A stretch of 64,000 nucleotides of DNA, taken from NCBI GenBank assembly GCA_035697485.1, contig DASSCU010000024.1, forward strand, positions 154,755 to 218,754, read 5' to 3'. Under the pieces are notes generated by a model, which was not told the origin of the DNA, made no database searches, and worked only from the letters and a program-made list of their open reading frames with translations. The stretch's first letter is position 1, and every line of letters begins with the position of its first letter. The translations under genes were made by a program, and so were the position numbers. The stretch is from Actinomycetota bacterium. Its GTDB lineage: Bacteria; Actinomycetota; UBA4738; HRBIN12. Shown piece after piece: positions 1 through 8,585 of this stretch.

Positions 1-696
1 CATGTGGAACATCAACCCGATCGCCGTGCCCGGCCGATAGGGCGGCGCATGCATGCCGTAGACGTTGTTCGCGAGGTAGAGGCGCTTGACCTCCTCGGAC
101 TCGAACCATCGGTCGACGAACTCGCCGAGTGAACCCGTCGTGAACCGCACGAGATCGGTGAGCTCGTCACCGCCGAGACCCTTCAGGCGCGTGTAGGCGC
201 GCTTGCCCTCCTTCACCTTGCCCCAGCCGGTCGCGTAGAGGTCCGGCGGCTCCTCGAGGAAGAACCCCTGCAGGTGACCGGCGAGGCGGTGCAACCGGTG
301 CGTCACCTCGACGAAGGTCTTCGCGTCGGCCTTCGAGTAGCGGGCGATCTCGTCGGCGGTGCGCTCGTCCTGCTCCCACCACGCGAGCGTGCGGCCACCC
401 TCCAGCACGACCTGAAGCGCCGGCTCGCAGGGCACCATGCGCAGCCCGTGGCGGGCAAGGCCCATGTCCTTGATGATCTCCGGACGCAGCATCGAGGCGA
501 TGTACGACGTCGTGGAGGCCCTGACGCCGGGCAGGATCTCCTCGGTGACGCACGCACCGCCCACCACGTCGCGTCGCTCGAGCACGAGGGACTTCAGGCC
601 GGCGCGGGCGAAGTAGAAGGCAGCCGTGAGACCGTTGTGTCCCCCGCCGACCACGACGACGTCGTAGCGCTGCTCCAAACGATGACCCCCGTTCAC
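1..696 (-). CDS. FAD-dependent oxidoreductase, phytoene-desaturase/CrtI-like family (3' part outside window)
   Basis: The minus-strand reading frame is open from about 696 to the window edge, so only the N-terminal part (about 232 residues) is present. Near the start lies a Rossmann FAD-binding signature, VVVGGGHNGLTAAFYFARAG, followed by an ER-rich strand and the GGACVTEE segment typical of the NAD(P)/FAD oxidoreductases annotated as phytoene-dehydrogenase-like. The start is either GTG at 696 or the in-frame TTG at 678; the TTG has a GGGGG tract about 8 nt upstream. It is the last gene of the long minus-strand series that carries the methylamine genes, but about 80 bases separate it from the protease upstream. 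The substrate cannot be read from the sequence; carotenoid desaturation is only one possibility for this broad family. Confidence 0.8.
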   Translation of the reverse strand, partial: MNGGHRLEQRYDVVVVGGGHNGLTAAFYFARAGLKSLVLERRDVVGGACVTEEILPGVRASTTSYIASMLRPEIIKDMGLARHGLRMVPCEPALQVVLEGGRTLAWWEQDERTADEIARYSKADAKTFVEVTHRLHRLAGHLQGFFLEEPPDLYATGWGKVKEGKRAYTRLKGLGGDELTDLVRFTTGSLGEFVDRWFESEEVKRLYLANNVYGMHAPPYRPGTAIGLMFHM

Positions 697-778
697 GTTC
701 CGAGGAAGCGCAGTCTGCCACGGGGGGCGGGCCTGCACACGCGAGGAACGTGACCCTGGGTTGGTTGCGGTCGGCGGA

Positions 779-1807
779 TCAGCCGGGCTTCGTCAGCCAA
801 CCGCTGTCGGACGTGTTCCAGGCCCCGGCCAGGTAGCTCCCGGGAGGCGGATCGACCTCGTAGTAATCGCCGCCCTCGCAGTCGAACGGGTACTGGCCGT
901 CGGACATCGGGTCGCAGACCAGCTGCATCGCTCCGCCCCCGGAGAACCAGGGTCCACCGTCCGCGTAGCACATCACGTCATAGGACGTGTAGCAGTGGCC
1001 GGCGCCCGACGAATGCGGAGCCGAGTGCTGCACCGCACCCAGCGTGTGCCCGACCTCGTGCAGGAAGACGTAGGCCCCCTGCCACGCCGAGCCACTGACC
1101 TCGACCATCGCGAACCTCGGGCCGAACGCGGCCTGGTTGTTCAGGTTCACTGCCGGATCGGGGCGGTCGTCGTAGTAGATCGTGCCCTGGCCCGACGGGC
1201 CGTAGCAGCAGGTGACGTTGTCGATGAAGACGACGTAGGTGAACCGGGGGGCGTCGAAGTTCGTGTCACCGAGGCCGTGGGCGACGCGGTTCACGAGCGA
1301 TCCGATCACGTCGTTGAACGTGAAGGCGGCGTCTGCGCCGATCGGCAGCATCGAGATCGCGGAAACGGTGACCTTCCGTCCGTTCTTGCAGAACATGCGC
1401 AGATGCTGCCCGTCGGTCCCGGGTGTCTGCGCATCCAGGTTCGCGTCGGCCATCGCGACCGAATCCCGGACCCACGAGCGGAACACCGCCGCCCGCGACG
1501 TCGTGTCGTTCGGGTATGCGTAGAACACGCGGACGCGCCGGCCGTTCAGTCCGTTTCCGGCGCACAGGTCCGACGGCTCCGAGCGGGCCGGCACCGTCGC
1601 CTCCCTGGCGGCGGCGCGCTCGGCCGTGGGAGGCACACGGTCCCCGCCGTGGGTGCACAGTCCATCCGCGACGGGGACGAGTCCCGGTCCGCACTCGCGC
1701 GCCGCTCCCGGCCGGGGCGATGCGACACCTGACGCGACCGAGCTCGGCGGGGCGAACGCCCCCGCCACGAGCATGCCCACCAGGAACGGAAGGGTCGCTC
1801 GTCGCAT
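779..1807 (-). CDS. secreted zinc metalloprotease (HExxHxxGxxH)
   Basis: A 342-residue protein with an N-terminal signal-peptide-like segment (MRRATLPFLVGMLVAGAFA) and no lipobox. Residues 250-261 read HEVGHTLGAVQH, a full HExxHxxGxxH metzincin-type zinc motif. A methionine follows in YDVMCYADGG (Met279), placed where metzincins have the Met-turn. Several cysteines (CCYG, CYTSY, CYADG, CDPM, CEGG) suggest disulfides outside the cell. A role in extracellular protein breakdown is inferred from family and signal. The start codon has no evident Shine-Dalgarno; a degenerate sigma-28-like element (TCAA, 17 nt, GCCGACAC) ends 7 nt upstream, but that match is weak. Not part of the amine pathway by content. 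Confidence 0.85.
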   Translation of the reverse strand: MRRATLPFLVGMLVAGAFAPPSSVASGVASPRPGAARECGPGLVPVADGLCTHGGDRVPPTAERAAAREATVPARSEPSDLCAGNGLNGRRVRVFYAYPNDTTSRAAVFRSWVRDSVAMADANLDAQTPGTDGQHLRMFCKNGRKVTVSAISMLPIGADAAFTFNDVIGSLVNRVAHGLGDTNFDAPRFTYVVFIDNVTCCYGPSGQGTIYYDDRPDPAVNLNNQAAFGPRFAMVEVSGSAWQGAYVFLHEVGHTLGAVQHSAPHSSGAGHCYTSYDVMCYADGGPWFSGGGAMQLVCDPMSDGQYPFDCEGGDYYEVDPPPGSYLAGAWNTSDSGWLTKPG

Positions 1808-1972
1808 GGTGGAGGTGTCGGCCCGCGGACCACGTCGACTTGAGGTGGCTCAGCCCGACGGACGGGCGATCACGGTCGAAGCTCACATCCGGGGTCGGCG
1901 GGTTGCAGGCGTCGTAGACCGACGCGAGCCGTAGATCGGCAAGAAACCGCGTCGACCGGCATCGAGGGCTCG

Positions 1973-2848
1973 TCAGGCTTCGAGGAGGGCGAGCATCCGC
2001 TCTTGCCACTCGACGGTCGCGGCGACCTGGTTGAACGTGAAGAGGTGCAGGGTTTCGATGTGTGCGCTCGGGTCGGCGAACGCAGGGGCCATCCCCTCGA
2101 GCAGCGCGTCGGGCCCGAACTTCCCCGGGGTGATCAAGTGGCCCACCATACGCTTGTTCTTCTTCAGGTAGCGCGCGCTGTCGGCGATGCCGATGCGGGC
2201 GCTGATCGTCATGAGCTTGGCCATGTCGGCCACGCCCGGGGTGCCGAGGTGCACGGCGAGAGCTACCCCCTGGCGACGCATCTCGGCGATCCACCGCACG
2301 ATCGCATCGGGGTTAAAGCACATCTGCGTCGCCATGTACGACACGTACCGCTGCTTCTCGAGCAGCACCTCGAGCAGGCGTTGATCGCTGATGTCGCCGT
2401 GGCCCTCGGGGTAGCTCGGCGATCCGATCGCCTCGAACGGGTGGCCCAGCTCGTCCATCGCACGGAGCAGGGCCAGTCCATCGTGGAACTCGCCCGGGTC
2501 CTTGGCATCACCCCCCACCACGAACGCCTCGCGGACCCCGGCCTCGCGGCACCGGTCGAGGAGCGCACCGAGGTGCGCACGGTCTCGGATCATGTGGGCC
2601 GACAGGTGCGGCACCACGTCGTGCCCGACGGCCGCCAGCTGCTCGGCGAGCTCGATCGTGGACTCGATGCCGTGGCTCGGCGACGCGGTGACCGTGACCG
2701 TGGCGCCGTCGGGCAGGGCCTCGGCCGCGTCGAGCGCGTTCTTCAACGGGATCAGCTCGAACTTCGGCGCCGCCACGAGCGAACGCAGCGCGGCGCGCTG
2801 CTCCTCGGGGAGCACGCCACCACGTCGTCTGCCGAGCCTCACCGCCAC
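1973..2848 (-). CDS. MetF-like methylenetetrahydrofolate reductase family protein
   Basis: The 291-residue product follows the MTHFR barrel pattern: TVTASPSHGIEST near the first third, a PHLSAHMIRD strand, then FVVGGDAKDPG where classical MetF has LRGDP. The GTG at 2848 is preferred because GGAAGG lies about 9 nt upstream; frames starting further up would run into the mttB-like gene. It is the last gene of the corrinoid methyltransfer set, 88 nt after the MttB-like gene. The likely job is to interconvert methyl-THF (produced by demethylation) and methylene-THF. In this context it may run in the oxidative direction; that is inference. It is shorter than two-domain eukaryotic MTHFR and has no separate regulatory domain. 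Confidence 0.82.
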   Translation of the reverse strand: MAVRLGRRRGGVLPEEQRAALRSLVAAPKFELIPLKNALDAAEALPDGATVTVTASPSHGIESTIELAEQLAAVGHDVVPHLSAHMIRDRAHLGALLDRCREAGVREAFVVGGDAKDPGEFHDGLALLRAMDELGHPFEAIGSPSYPEGHGDISDQRLLEVLLEKQRYVSYMATQMCFNPDAIVRWIAEMRRQGVALAVHLGTPGVADMAKLMTISARIGIADSARYLKKNKRMVGHLITPGKFGPDALLEGMAPAFADPSAHIETLHLFTFNQVAATVEWQERMLALLEA

Positions 2849-2936
2849 CTCGTTCCACCTTCCACGTGACCGCCGGACATGATGACGTATCGGCCGGCCG
2901 CGCCGTGAACCCGAGCCGGACCCCCGGTCATCCCGG

Positions 2937-4502
2937 TCACACGTTCGAGTCCGGGAAGCTCGCCTTCTTCCGCTCGATCCACTCGCGAAGCTCCTCGTCC
3001 TTCGCCTCGTCGATCGGCGGCGCCTCGTACTCGGCCAGCATGCGCTTCCAGACGGTGTTCGCACGCATCGCAGCGTCCAGCGATCCCTCGAGTTCCCATT
3101 GCTCGAACGAGTTGTTGTCGGCGATCTCGGACCGGTAGAACGCGGTCTCGAAGTTCGCCAGCGTGTGCGCGGTGCCGAGAAAGTGCTGCCCGGGGCCGTT
3201 CTCGACGATCGCGTCGACCGCCTGGCCGTTCGGCGAGAGGTCCATGCCCTTGGCGAGGGCGTGCATCTGCCCGCACTGGTCCAGATCGAGCACGAACTTC
3301 TCGTAGCCCATCGCGAGCCCGCCCTCGAGCCAGCCCGCGGCGTGCAGCACGAAGTTCACGCCGGCGAGGATCGTGGGCTGCAGCGTGTTCGCCGACTCGT
3401 ACGCGGCCTGCGCGTCGGCGACCTTCGAGGCGGTGAGCGAGCCGCCGCTGCGGAACGGGACCTCGAGCCTGCGGGCGCAGGCGGCGAGCGCGTACAGCAC
3501 GAGCGCAGGCTCCGGCGTTCCGAACGTCGGCGCCCCCGACTGCATCGACATCGACGACGCGAACGAACCGAAGACCACCGGCGCACCAGGGCGCACCAGC
3601 TGCACGTAGGCCATGCCCGCGAGGGCCTCGGCGAGCGTCTGGGTCGCGGCACCGGCGGCGGTCGCCGGGCTCATCGCCCCCGCGAGGATGAACGGCGTCA
3701 TGATCACGGCTTGGTTCGCCTCCGCGTAGGCCTTCGCGGCGCCCAGCATGATCGTGTCCCACACGAGCGGCGAGTTCGCGTTGATCAGGCTCAGCACGTG
3801 CGGCTGCGCTTCGAGCGCGTCGGCGCCGAACAGGATGCGGGCCATCTCGACCGTATCCTGGGCCCGTTGGGGGTGGGTCACCGAGCCCATGAACGGCTTG
3901 TCCGAGTAGCGCATGTGCGCGTACACCATGTCGTAGTGCCGCTTGTTCACGGGCAGGTCGACCGGTTCGCACACGGTGCCGCCGGAGTGGTGCAGGTAGG
4001 GGGTGGCAGAGGCGAGCTTCACGAAGTTCCGGAAGTCCTCGATCGTGCCGTAGCGGCGTCCGCCGTCGAGGTCACGCACGAACGGCGAGCCGTATGCCGG
4101 GGCCAGGACGGTCGCGGCGCCGCCGATGTGCACGGTGTTGGCCGGGTTCCGGGCGACCTGGTCGAACTCACGCGGAGCGGCGGCCTGCACGAGCTGGCGA
4201 GCGAGCCCACGAGGGAACCGCACGCGCTCGCCGTCGACGTCACATCCCGCACCCTTCAGCAGCTCGAGCGCGTCAGGCGCCTCGCGGAACTCGATACCGA
4301 CCTGTTCGAGGATCGTGTCGGCGTTGTGCTCGATCGTCGCGAGGCCTTCCTCGCTCACCATCTCGACCGGCGTGAGTTCCCGGGTGATGAAGGGCACCCG
4401 TTCGGCGACCGCGGCGAGGCGTGCGGCCGCGCGTCCCTCCCGTCCGCCGGTGCGACGCCGGCGCGGTGTCGCCTCGGACGTGGCTCCGGTGTCGTCGCTC
4501 AT
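2937..4502 (-). CDS. non-pyrrolysine MttB-family trimethylamine/quaternary-amine:corrinoid methyltransferase
   Basis: A 521-residue member of the trimethylamine methyltransferase (MttB) superfamily, recognisable from EMVSEEGLATIEHNADTILE in the N-terminal third and the GAMSPAT and MQSGAPTFGTPE segments of the barrel. True TMA methyltransferases carry an in-frame TAG for pyrrolysine; no such stop interrupts this frame. It therefore belongs with the non-Pyl homologues, of which the characterised ones act on quaternary amines such as glycine betaine, carnitine or proline betaine (family knowledge). The ATG at 4502 overlaps the reactivase stop as ATGA (4499-4502), implying translational coupling. 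With a betaine importer upstream and an N-methylglycine oxidase in the same cluster, glycine betaine is the most likely substrate. The exact substrate remains inference. Confidence 0.9.
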   Translation of the reverse strand: MSDDTGATSEATPRRRRTGGREGRAAARLAAVAERVPFITRELTPVEMVSEEGLATIEHNADTILEQVGIEFREAPDALELLKGAGCDVDGERVRFPRGLARQLVQAAAPREFDQVARNPANTVHIGGAATVLAPAYGSPFVRDLDGGRRYGTIEDFRNFVKLASATPYLHHSGGTVCEPVDLPVNKRHYDMVYAHMRYSDKPFMGSVTHPQRAQDTVEMARILFGADALEAQPHVLSLINANSPLVWDTIMLGAAKAYAEANQAVIMTPFILAGAMSPATAAGAATQTLAEALAGMAYVQLVRPGAPVVFGSFASSMSMQSGAPTFGTPEPALVLYALAACARRLEVPFRSGGSLTASKVADAQAAYESANTLQPTILAGVNFVLHAAGWLEGGLAMGYEKFVLDLDQCGQMHALAKGMDLSPNGQAVDAIVENGPGQHFLGTAHTLANFETAFYRSEIADNNSFEQWELEGSLDAAMRANTVWKRMLAEYEAPPIDEAKDEELREWIERKKASFPDSNV

Positions 4503-6523
4503 GTGCTGCTCCTCTCGGGTTCGCTGGTGCGTCCGCGGCGACGGGGACGGTCGCCCGGCGAGACGATGCGCCGTGGCGGGAGATCGACGACGGCGCCCAA
4601 CCGCGGGAACGGATCGGTGGCGTGCGGGATGCCCATCGCCCCGACGAAGTGCTCCTGGAACCGCGGTTCCACCGCGGTCTCCAGCTTCTCCACGCGCCGC
4701 ACGACGGCCTCGATCTCCTCGCGGGAGGCGCGGTTCAGCAGCGCGATGCGGGCGCCGGTGCCGGCGGCGTTCCCGGCGCTCGTGACGTGCTCGGGGTCGC
4801 AGTCGGGCACGAGCCCGAGCACCATCGCGTGGACCGGGTCGATGTGGGCGCCGAACGCGCCGGCCAGCCGGATCCGGTCGACGGTCTCGATGCCGAACGC
4901 GTCCATCAAGAGGCGGCACCCGGCGTACAGGGCTCCCTTCGCGAGCTGGATCTGCCGCACGTCGTTCTGCGTGATCACGAGACGCGGGGCTCCCGGCACA
5001 TCGTGCAGCACGTAGGAGAACGTCCGCCCGTCGGCCTCGATGCGTTCGCTCCGATCGGCGAGGGAACCGTCGATCGCGCCGTCGGTGGTGACCACGCCCG
5101 CGAGGAAGAGCTCCGCGATCGCCTCGATGATGCCGCTGCCGGCGACCCCGGTCACGGTGGTCGCGTCGAACCCCGCCTCGTCGCTCCACCGATCGTCGCC
5201 GATCACCCGGAACCGCGGCTCCAGGGTCTCGCGATCGATGCGGACGCGCTCGATCGCCCCCGGCGCCGCGCGCTGCCCGCAGGAGATCTGCGCGCCCTCG
5301 AACGCCGGACCGGTCGGGCTCGACGCGGCGAGCAGCCGGTCGCGGTCGCCGAGCACGATCTCCGCGTTCGTGCCGACGTCGACGATGAGGTTCACCACGG
5401 CCTGGTCGTGCGGCGCCTCGGAGAGGATCACGCCGGCGGTATCGGCGCCCACGTGTCCGGCGATGCACGGCAGCACGTACACGCGCGCTCCGGCGTTCGT
5501 CGTCGTGAGATCGAGCTCGAGTGCACCACGATGCACGGCCTCGTCGGTGACGAGGGCGAACGGCGCGCCCCCCAACTCGGTCGGATCCAGACCGAGGAAC
5601 AGGTGGTGCATGATCGGGTTGCCGACGACCGTGAGCTCGAGCACGTCGATCACGTCGGCCCCTGCCTGCGCGCACAGGTCGGCGATCATGCCGTCGACGC
5701 AGGCTCGGATCGCGGCGGTCAGCTCAGACTCGGACCCCGGATGCATCATCACGTAGCTCACGCGGCTCATCAGGTCCTCGCCGAACCGGATCTGCGGATT
5801 CATCGACCCGGCGCTCGCGAGCACCTGCCCCGTGTGCAGGTCGCACAGGTGCCCGGCCACCGTGGTCGAGCCCACGTCGAACGCCACCCCGAGTGCCACG
5901 TCGTGAAACCCCGGCCACATCGCGGTGATCGTCGTCCCGTCGTGAACGGCCACCGTGACCTTCCAATCGCCGGACCGCAGGAGGCGTTGCAGCGATGTGA
6001 GCACATGCGGGTCGCAGGCGAGGTCCGCGAGCCCCCAGTCGCGCTCGAGCGCGCCCATCAGGCGTTGCAGGTCGCCGCTCGGGTCCGCGAGATCGGGCTC
6101 ACGCACCTCGACGTAGTGCAGCCGAACGACCGGATCGACCTCGATCGGGTGCGCATCGGCCTCCTTGCGCACGACCTGACGATGCAGCTGGCTCTCGGGC
6201 GGCACATCGACGACGAGATCGTCGCTCACGCGCGCATGGCACCCGAGGCGCCGGTCGGCGGCGAGGCCGGATCGTTCCCGATAGCGCGCCTCGGGTTCAC
6301 TGAACGGGGTCAGGTGGTCGGCGCGCGACGTGATGCCGTGCTTGGCGAACTCGCCCTCGGCGACGACGACCTGGCATCGCCCGCAGATACCACGGCCACC
6401 GCAGACGGAGTCGAGGTCGACCCCGAGCGAGCGGGCGGCATCGAGCAGGTTCGTCCCGTCGGCGATGCGGCCCCGCTTCCCCGAGGGCGTGAAGACGACG
6501 AGCGAGCCCTCGGCCTCGGTCAC
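4499..6523 (-). CDS. corrinoid activation protein: N-terminal [2Fe-2S] ferredoxin plus ASKHA (DUF4445/RamA-like) domain
   Basis: The 674-residue product starts with a ferredoxin-like domain whose cluster cysteines are C41, C47 and C50 (CGGRGICGRC) and probably C95 (LGCHARV). A long ASKHA-fold domain follows with GVAFDVGSTTVAGHLCDLHTG, a typical phosphate-binding strand-turn of this ATPase superfamily, and VDVGTNAEIVLGDRDRLLAASSPTGPAFEG. Proteins of this architecture use ATP and an electron to return Co(II) corrinoid to active Co(I). The start is a GTG overlapping the preceding stop as GTGA (6520-6523), and its own stop overlaps mttB-like ATG. RamA proper uses 4Fe-4S centres at its C-terminus; here the redox domain is an N-terminal 2Fe-2S one, as in DUF4445 reactivases of MttB-type loci. 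Confidence 0.9.
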   Translation of the reverse strand: MTEAEGSLVVFTPSGKRGRIADGTNLLDAARSLGVDLDSVCGGRGICGRCQVVVAEGEFAKHGITSRADHLTPFSEPEARYRERSGLAADRRLGCHARVSDDLVVDVPPESQLHRQVVRKEADAHPIEVDPVVRLHYVEVREPDLADPSGDLQRLMGALERDWGLADLACDPHVLTSLQRLLRSGDWKVTVAVHDGTTITAMWPGFHDVALGVAFDVGSTTVAGHLCDLHTGQVLASAGSMNPQIRFGEDLMSRVSYVMMHPGSESELTAAIRACVDGMIADLCAQAGADVIDVLELTVVGNPIMHHLFLGLDPTELGGAPFALVTDEAVHRGALELDLTTTNAGARVYVLPCIAGHVGADTAGVILSEAPHDQAVVNLIVDVGTNAEIVLGDRDRLLAASSPTGPAFEGAQISCGQRAAPGAIERVRIDRETLEPRFRVIGDDRWSDEAGFDATTVTGVAGSGIIEAIAELFLAGVVTTDGAIDGSLADRSERIEADGRTFSYVLHDVPGAPRLVITQNDVRQIQLAKGALYAGCRLLMDAFGIETVDRIRLAGAFGAHIDPVHAMVLGLVPDCDPEHVTSAGNAAGTGARIALLNRASREEIEAVVRRVEKLETAVEPRFQEHFVGAMGIPHATDPFPRLGAVVDLPPRRIVSPGDRPRRRGRTSEPERSST

Positions 6524-7464
6524 GACGGCGGAGACACCTCCGGCGGCTCTCCCTGGGGTACGGTCCGGCGCCCGGCACGGCCCCCCCGGCGTCGTCCGCC
6601 GGCCGAGCCCGCCTCGCTGCGGCCTTCACCGTAGCGTCTGATCCAGGCCGCGGCGTGCGCGTCGGCGCCCATCAGCACGTCGGCCGCCATCACAGCCTGG
6701 CGCACCTCTTCGTGCAGCGGCGACGTGATCGCGCTCGTCATGCCGTTCGCGATCGCCATCGCGAGGAACGCGCCGTTCAGCCCGTTGCGGTTCGGCAGGC
6801 CGAAGGAGACGTTCGAGGCGCCGCACGTCGTGTTCACGCCGAGCTCGTCGTGCAGCCGCCGCACGAGCGCGAACACCTGCCGCCCGGCGGTGCCCATCGC
6901 CCCCACCGGCATCACGAGCGGATCGACCACGATGTCGTGGGCGGGGATGCCGTGATCGGCGGCCGCGCGCACGATCTTCTCGGCGACGGCGAACCGCACG
7001 TCGGGGTCCTCGCTGATGCCGGTCTCGTCGTTCGTGATCGCGACGACCGCCGCGCCGTGCCTGGCGACGAGCGGCAGCACCGAGTCGATACGGTCGTCCT
7101 CCCCGGTGACCGAGTTCACCAGCGGCTTGCCCTCGTAGGCCGCCAGGCCGGCCTCGAGCGCGCCCACGATCGACGAGTCGATCGAGAGCGGCACGTCGGT
7201 GAGCGACTGCACGAGCCTCACGGTCTCCGCGAGGATCGCCGGCTCGTCGGCGAGCGGGATGCCCGCGTTGACGTCGAGCATGTGGGCCCCGGCGGCCACC
7301 TGCGCCTGGGCGTCGGCGATCACGGTCGTGAAGTCCCCCGCCGTCATCTCCTCGGCGAGCTTCTTCCGGCCTGTCGGGTTGATGCGCTCCCCGATGATCA
7401 CGAACGGCCGGCCGATGCCGATCACGACCTCGCGGGACGCGGAGCTGACGACGGTCTCGGCCAC
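6520..7464 (-). CDS. methyltetrahydrofolate:corrinoid methyltransferase-type protein (pterin-binding/DHPS fold)
   Basis: 314 residues in the dihydropteroate-synthase-like fold. Diagnostic segments are FVIIGERINPTGRKKL near residue 25, MLDVNAGIPLADE, PLSIDSSIVGALEAGL, VNSVTGE and the C-terminal TTCGASNVSFGLPNR, all typical of AcsE/MtgA-type enzymes that move a methyl group between a corrinoid protein and tetrahydrofolate. The last 35 residues are arginine- and glycine-rich and not part of the fold. The GTG start at 7464 lies two bases after the stop of the preceding small gene. In this cluster it should be the step that passes the substrate-derived methyl from cobalamin to THF. Confidence 0.9.
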   Translation of the reverse strand: MAETVVSSASREVVIGIGRPFVIIGERINPTGRKKLAEEMTAGDFTTVIADAQAQVAAGAHMLDVNAGIPLADEPAILAETVRLVQSLTDVPLSIDSSIVGALEAGLAAYEGKPLVNSVTGEDDRIDSVLPLVARHGAAVVAITNDETGISEDPDVRFAVAEKIVRAAADHGIPAHDIVVDPLVMPVGAMGTAGRQVFALVRRLHDELGVNTTCGASNVSFGLPNRNGLNGAFLAMAIANGMTSAITSPLHEEVRQAVMAADVLMGADAHAAAWIRRYGEGRSEAGSAGGRRRGGRAGRRTVPQGEPPEVSPPS

Positions 7465-7466
7465 CG

Positions 7467-7820
7467 CTATCCGTCCTCGCCCGACGGACGCACGACATCG
7501 CCGGCGCCGCTCACGTCGGCCCCGCCCTGCACACCGCCGGCCCGGATCGTGGCCCTCAGCGCGTCCTCATCCCACTCGGAGAGGATCTTCACGGTCTCGG
7601 TGTCGACCTCGTGCTGGAGATCGTCGCCGCACTCCCGCGTGTCCATGCGCATCTGCTCCGTGTAGTCGTCGGAACCGATCAGTCCTGCCACCATCGCCGC
7701 GGCGTCGACGGCTTCCTGGAAGCGGTCGGGCAGCAGCGCCCGGGCGCTCTCGCCGCCCTCGCCGCGAGCGAGGACCTGCATCGGAATATCGCGCCACCGG
7801 ATCACCGTCAGCTCTGCCAC
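7467..7820 (-). CDS. small 'virulence factor' family protein (PF13769-like) in the corrinoid cluster
   Basis: A 117-residue protein beginning VAELTVIRWRDIPMQVLARG and continuing through LLPDRFQEAVDAAAMVAGL. I recognise this pattern as the conserved family misleadingly labelled 'virulence factor', which I associate with MTHFR/corrinoid methyltransferase gene sets. No catalytic residues, signal peptide or membrane segment are apparent. The C-terminal 30 residues are low-complexity (GGVQGGADVSGAGD). The start is GTG at 7820 and the stop is a TAG two bases before the MeTr gene, so the two are almost certainly co-transcribed. Function unknown; position between corrinoid protein and MeTr suggests an accessory role in methyl transfer. 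Confidence 0.75.
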   Translation of the reverse strand: MAELTVIRWRDIPMQVLARGEGGESARALLPDRFQEAVDAAAMVAGLIGSDDYTEQMRMDTRECGDDLQHEVDTETVKILSEWDEDALRATIRAGGVQGGADVSGAGDVVRPSGEDG

Positions 7821-7862
7821 GCATGCCCCTTCCTGATCATGTCGGGCCTCGTGGACCTCGGG

Positions 7863-8564
7863 CTAGGACGCCGTCGCGGCCGCGCGCTTGGCCATCACGA
7901 GCGCCTGCGCGGTCTCGGCCGCCACCGCCGCGTCGCGGCAGTAGGCATCGGCGCCCACGGCCTTGCCGAACTCCTCGTTCAGCGGCGCGCCGCCGACGAG
8001 CACGATGTACTTCTCCCGCAGGCCCTTCGCCTCGAGCTCGTCGATCACGACCTTCATGTAGGGCATCGTGGTGGTGAGCAGCGCGCTCATGCCCAGGATG
8101 TCGGGCTCGTGTTCCTCGAGCGCCGCGAGGTAGCCCTCGACCGGGTTGTTGATGCCGAGGTCGATCACGTCGAACCCGGCGCCCTCGAGCATCATCGCGA
8201 CGAGGTTCTTGCCGATGTCATGGATGTCGCCCTTCACGGTGCCGATCACCACGGTGCCCATGCGCTCGGCGCCGGTCTCGGCCAGCAGCGGCCGCAGCAC
8301 CTCCATTCCGGCCTTCATCGCGTTGGCGGCCAGCAGGACCTCGGGCACGAACAGGATGCCGTCGCGGAAGTCGATGCCCACGATGCGCATGCCTTCAACC
8401 AGCGCGTCGTTCAGGACCTTGTCGGCCGGCCATCCACGTTGCAGCAGGATGTTCGTGCCCTCGAAGATCTCCTCCGCCAACCCGTCGTAGAGGTCGTCGT
8501 GCATCTGCTTGACGAGCTCGTCGTCGGGAAGTCTCGAGAGATCGAGCTCCTCCTCGTCGGTCAT
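7863..8564 (-). CDS. corrinoid (B12-binding) methyl-carrier protein, MtbC/MtgC type
   Basis: 233 residues with the two-domain layout of methyl-carrier corrinoid proteins. A helical cap occupies residues 10-95 (DDLYDGLAEEIFEGTNIL, FVPEVLLAANAMKAGM). A Rossmann-like B12 domain follows. The cobalt-ligand motif DxHxxG is D113-I-H115-D-I-G118 within GTVKGDIHDIGKNL, and the later GMSALLTTTM and VLVGGAPLN segments match the cofactor-binding loops. The ATG has a strong GGGAGG Shine-Dalgarno (GAGGGAGGCGAC before the start). It lies 21 nt behind the FAD/GcvT gene and ahead of the MeTr and MttB-like genes, so it is the natural methyl shuttle between the MttB-like enzyme and the THF methyltransferase. 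Confidence 0.93.
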   Translation of the reverse strand: MTDEEELDLSRLPDDELVKQMHDDLYDGLAEEIFEGTNILLQRGWPADKVLNDALVEGMRIVGIDFRDGILFVPEVLLAANAMKAGMEVLRPLLAETGAERMGTVVIGTVKGDIHDIGKNLVAMMLEGAGFDVIDLGINNPVEGYLAALEEHEPDILGMSALLTTTMPYMKVVIDELEAKGLREKYIVLVGGAPLNEEFGKAVGADAYCRDAAVAAETAQALVMAKRAAATAS

Positions 8565-8585
8565 GTCGCCTCCCTCACCGCGCTC

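Noticed and set aside
1815..1843. Third sigma-28-like promoter before the metalloprotease
   Set aside because: The spacer is 17 rather than 16 and the -10 reads GCCGACAC, two changes from the better pair. Kept only as a weak remark, not as a feature.
2937..4502. Possible pyrrolysine-containing TMA methyltransferase
   Set aside because: There is no in-frame TAG in the gene, so it is a non-Pyl MttB homologue. The only TAG in the core cluster is the ordinary stop of the small gene at 7467.
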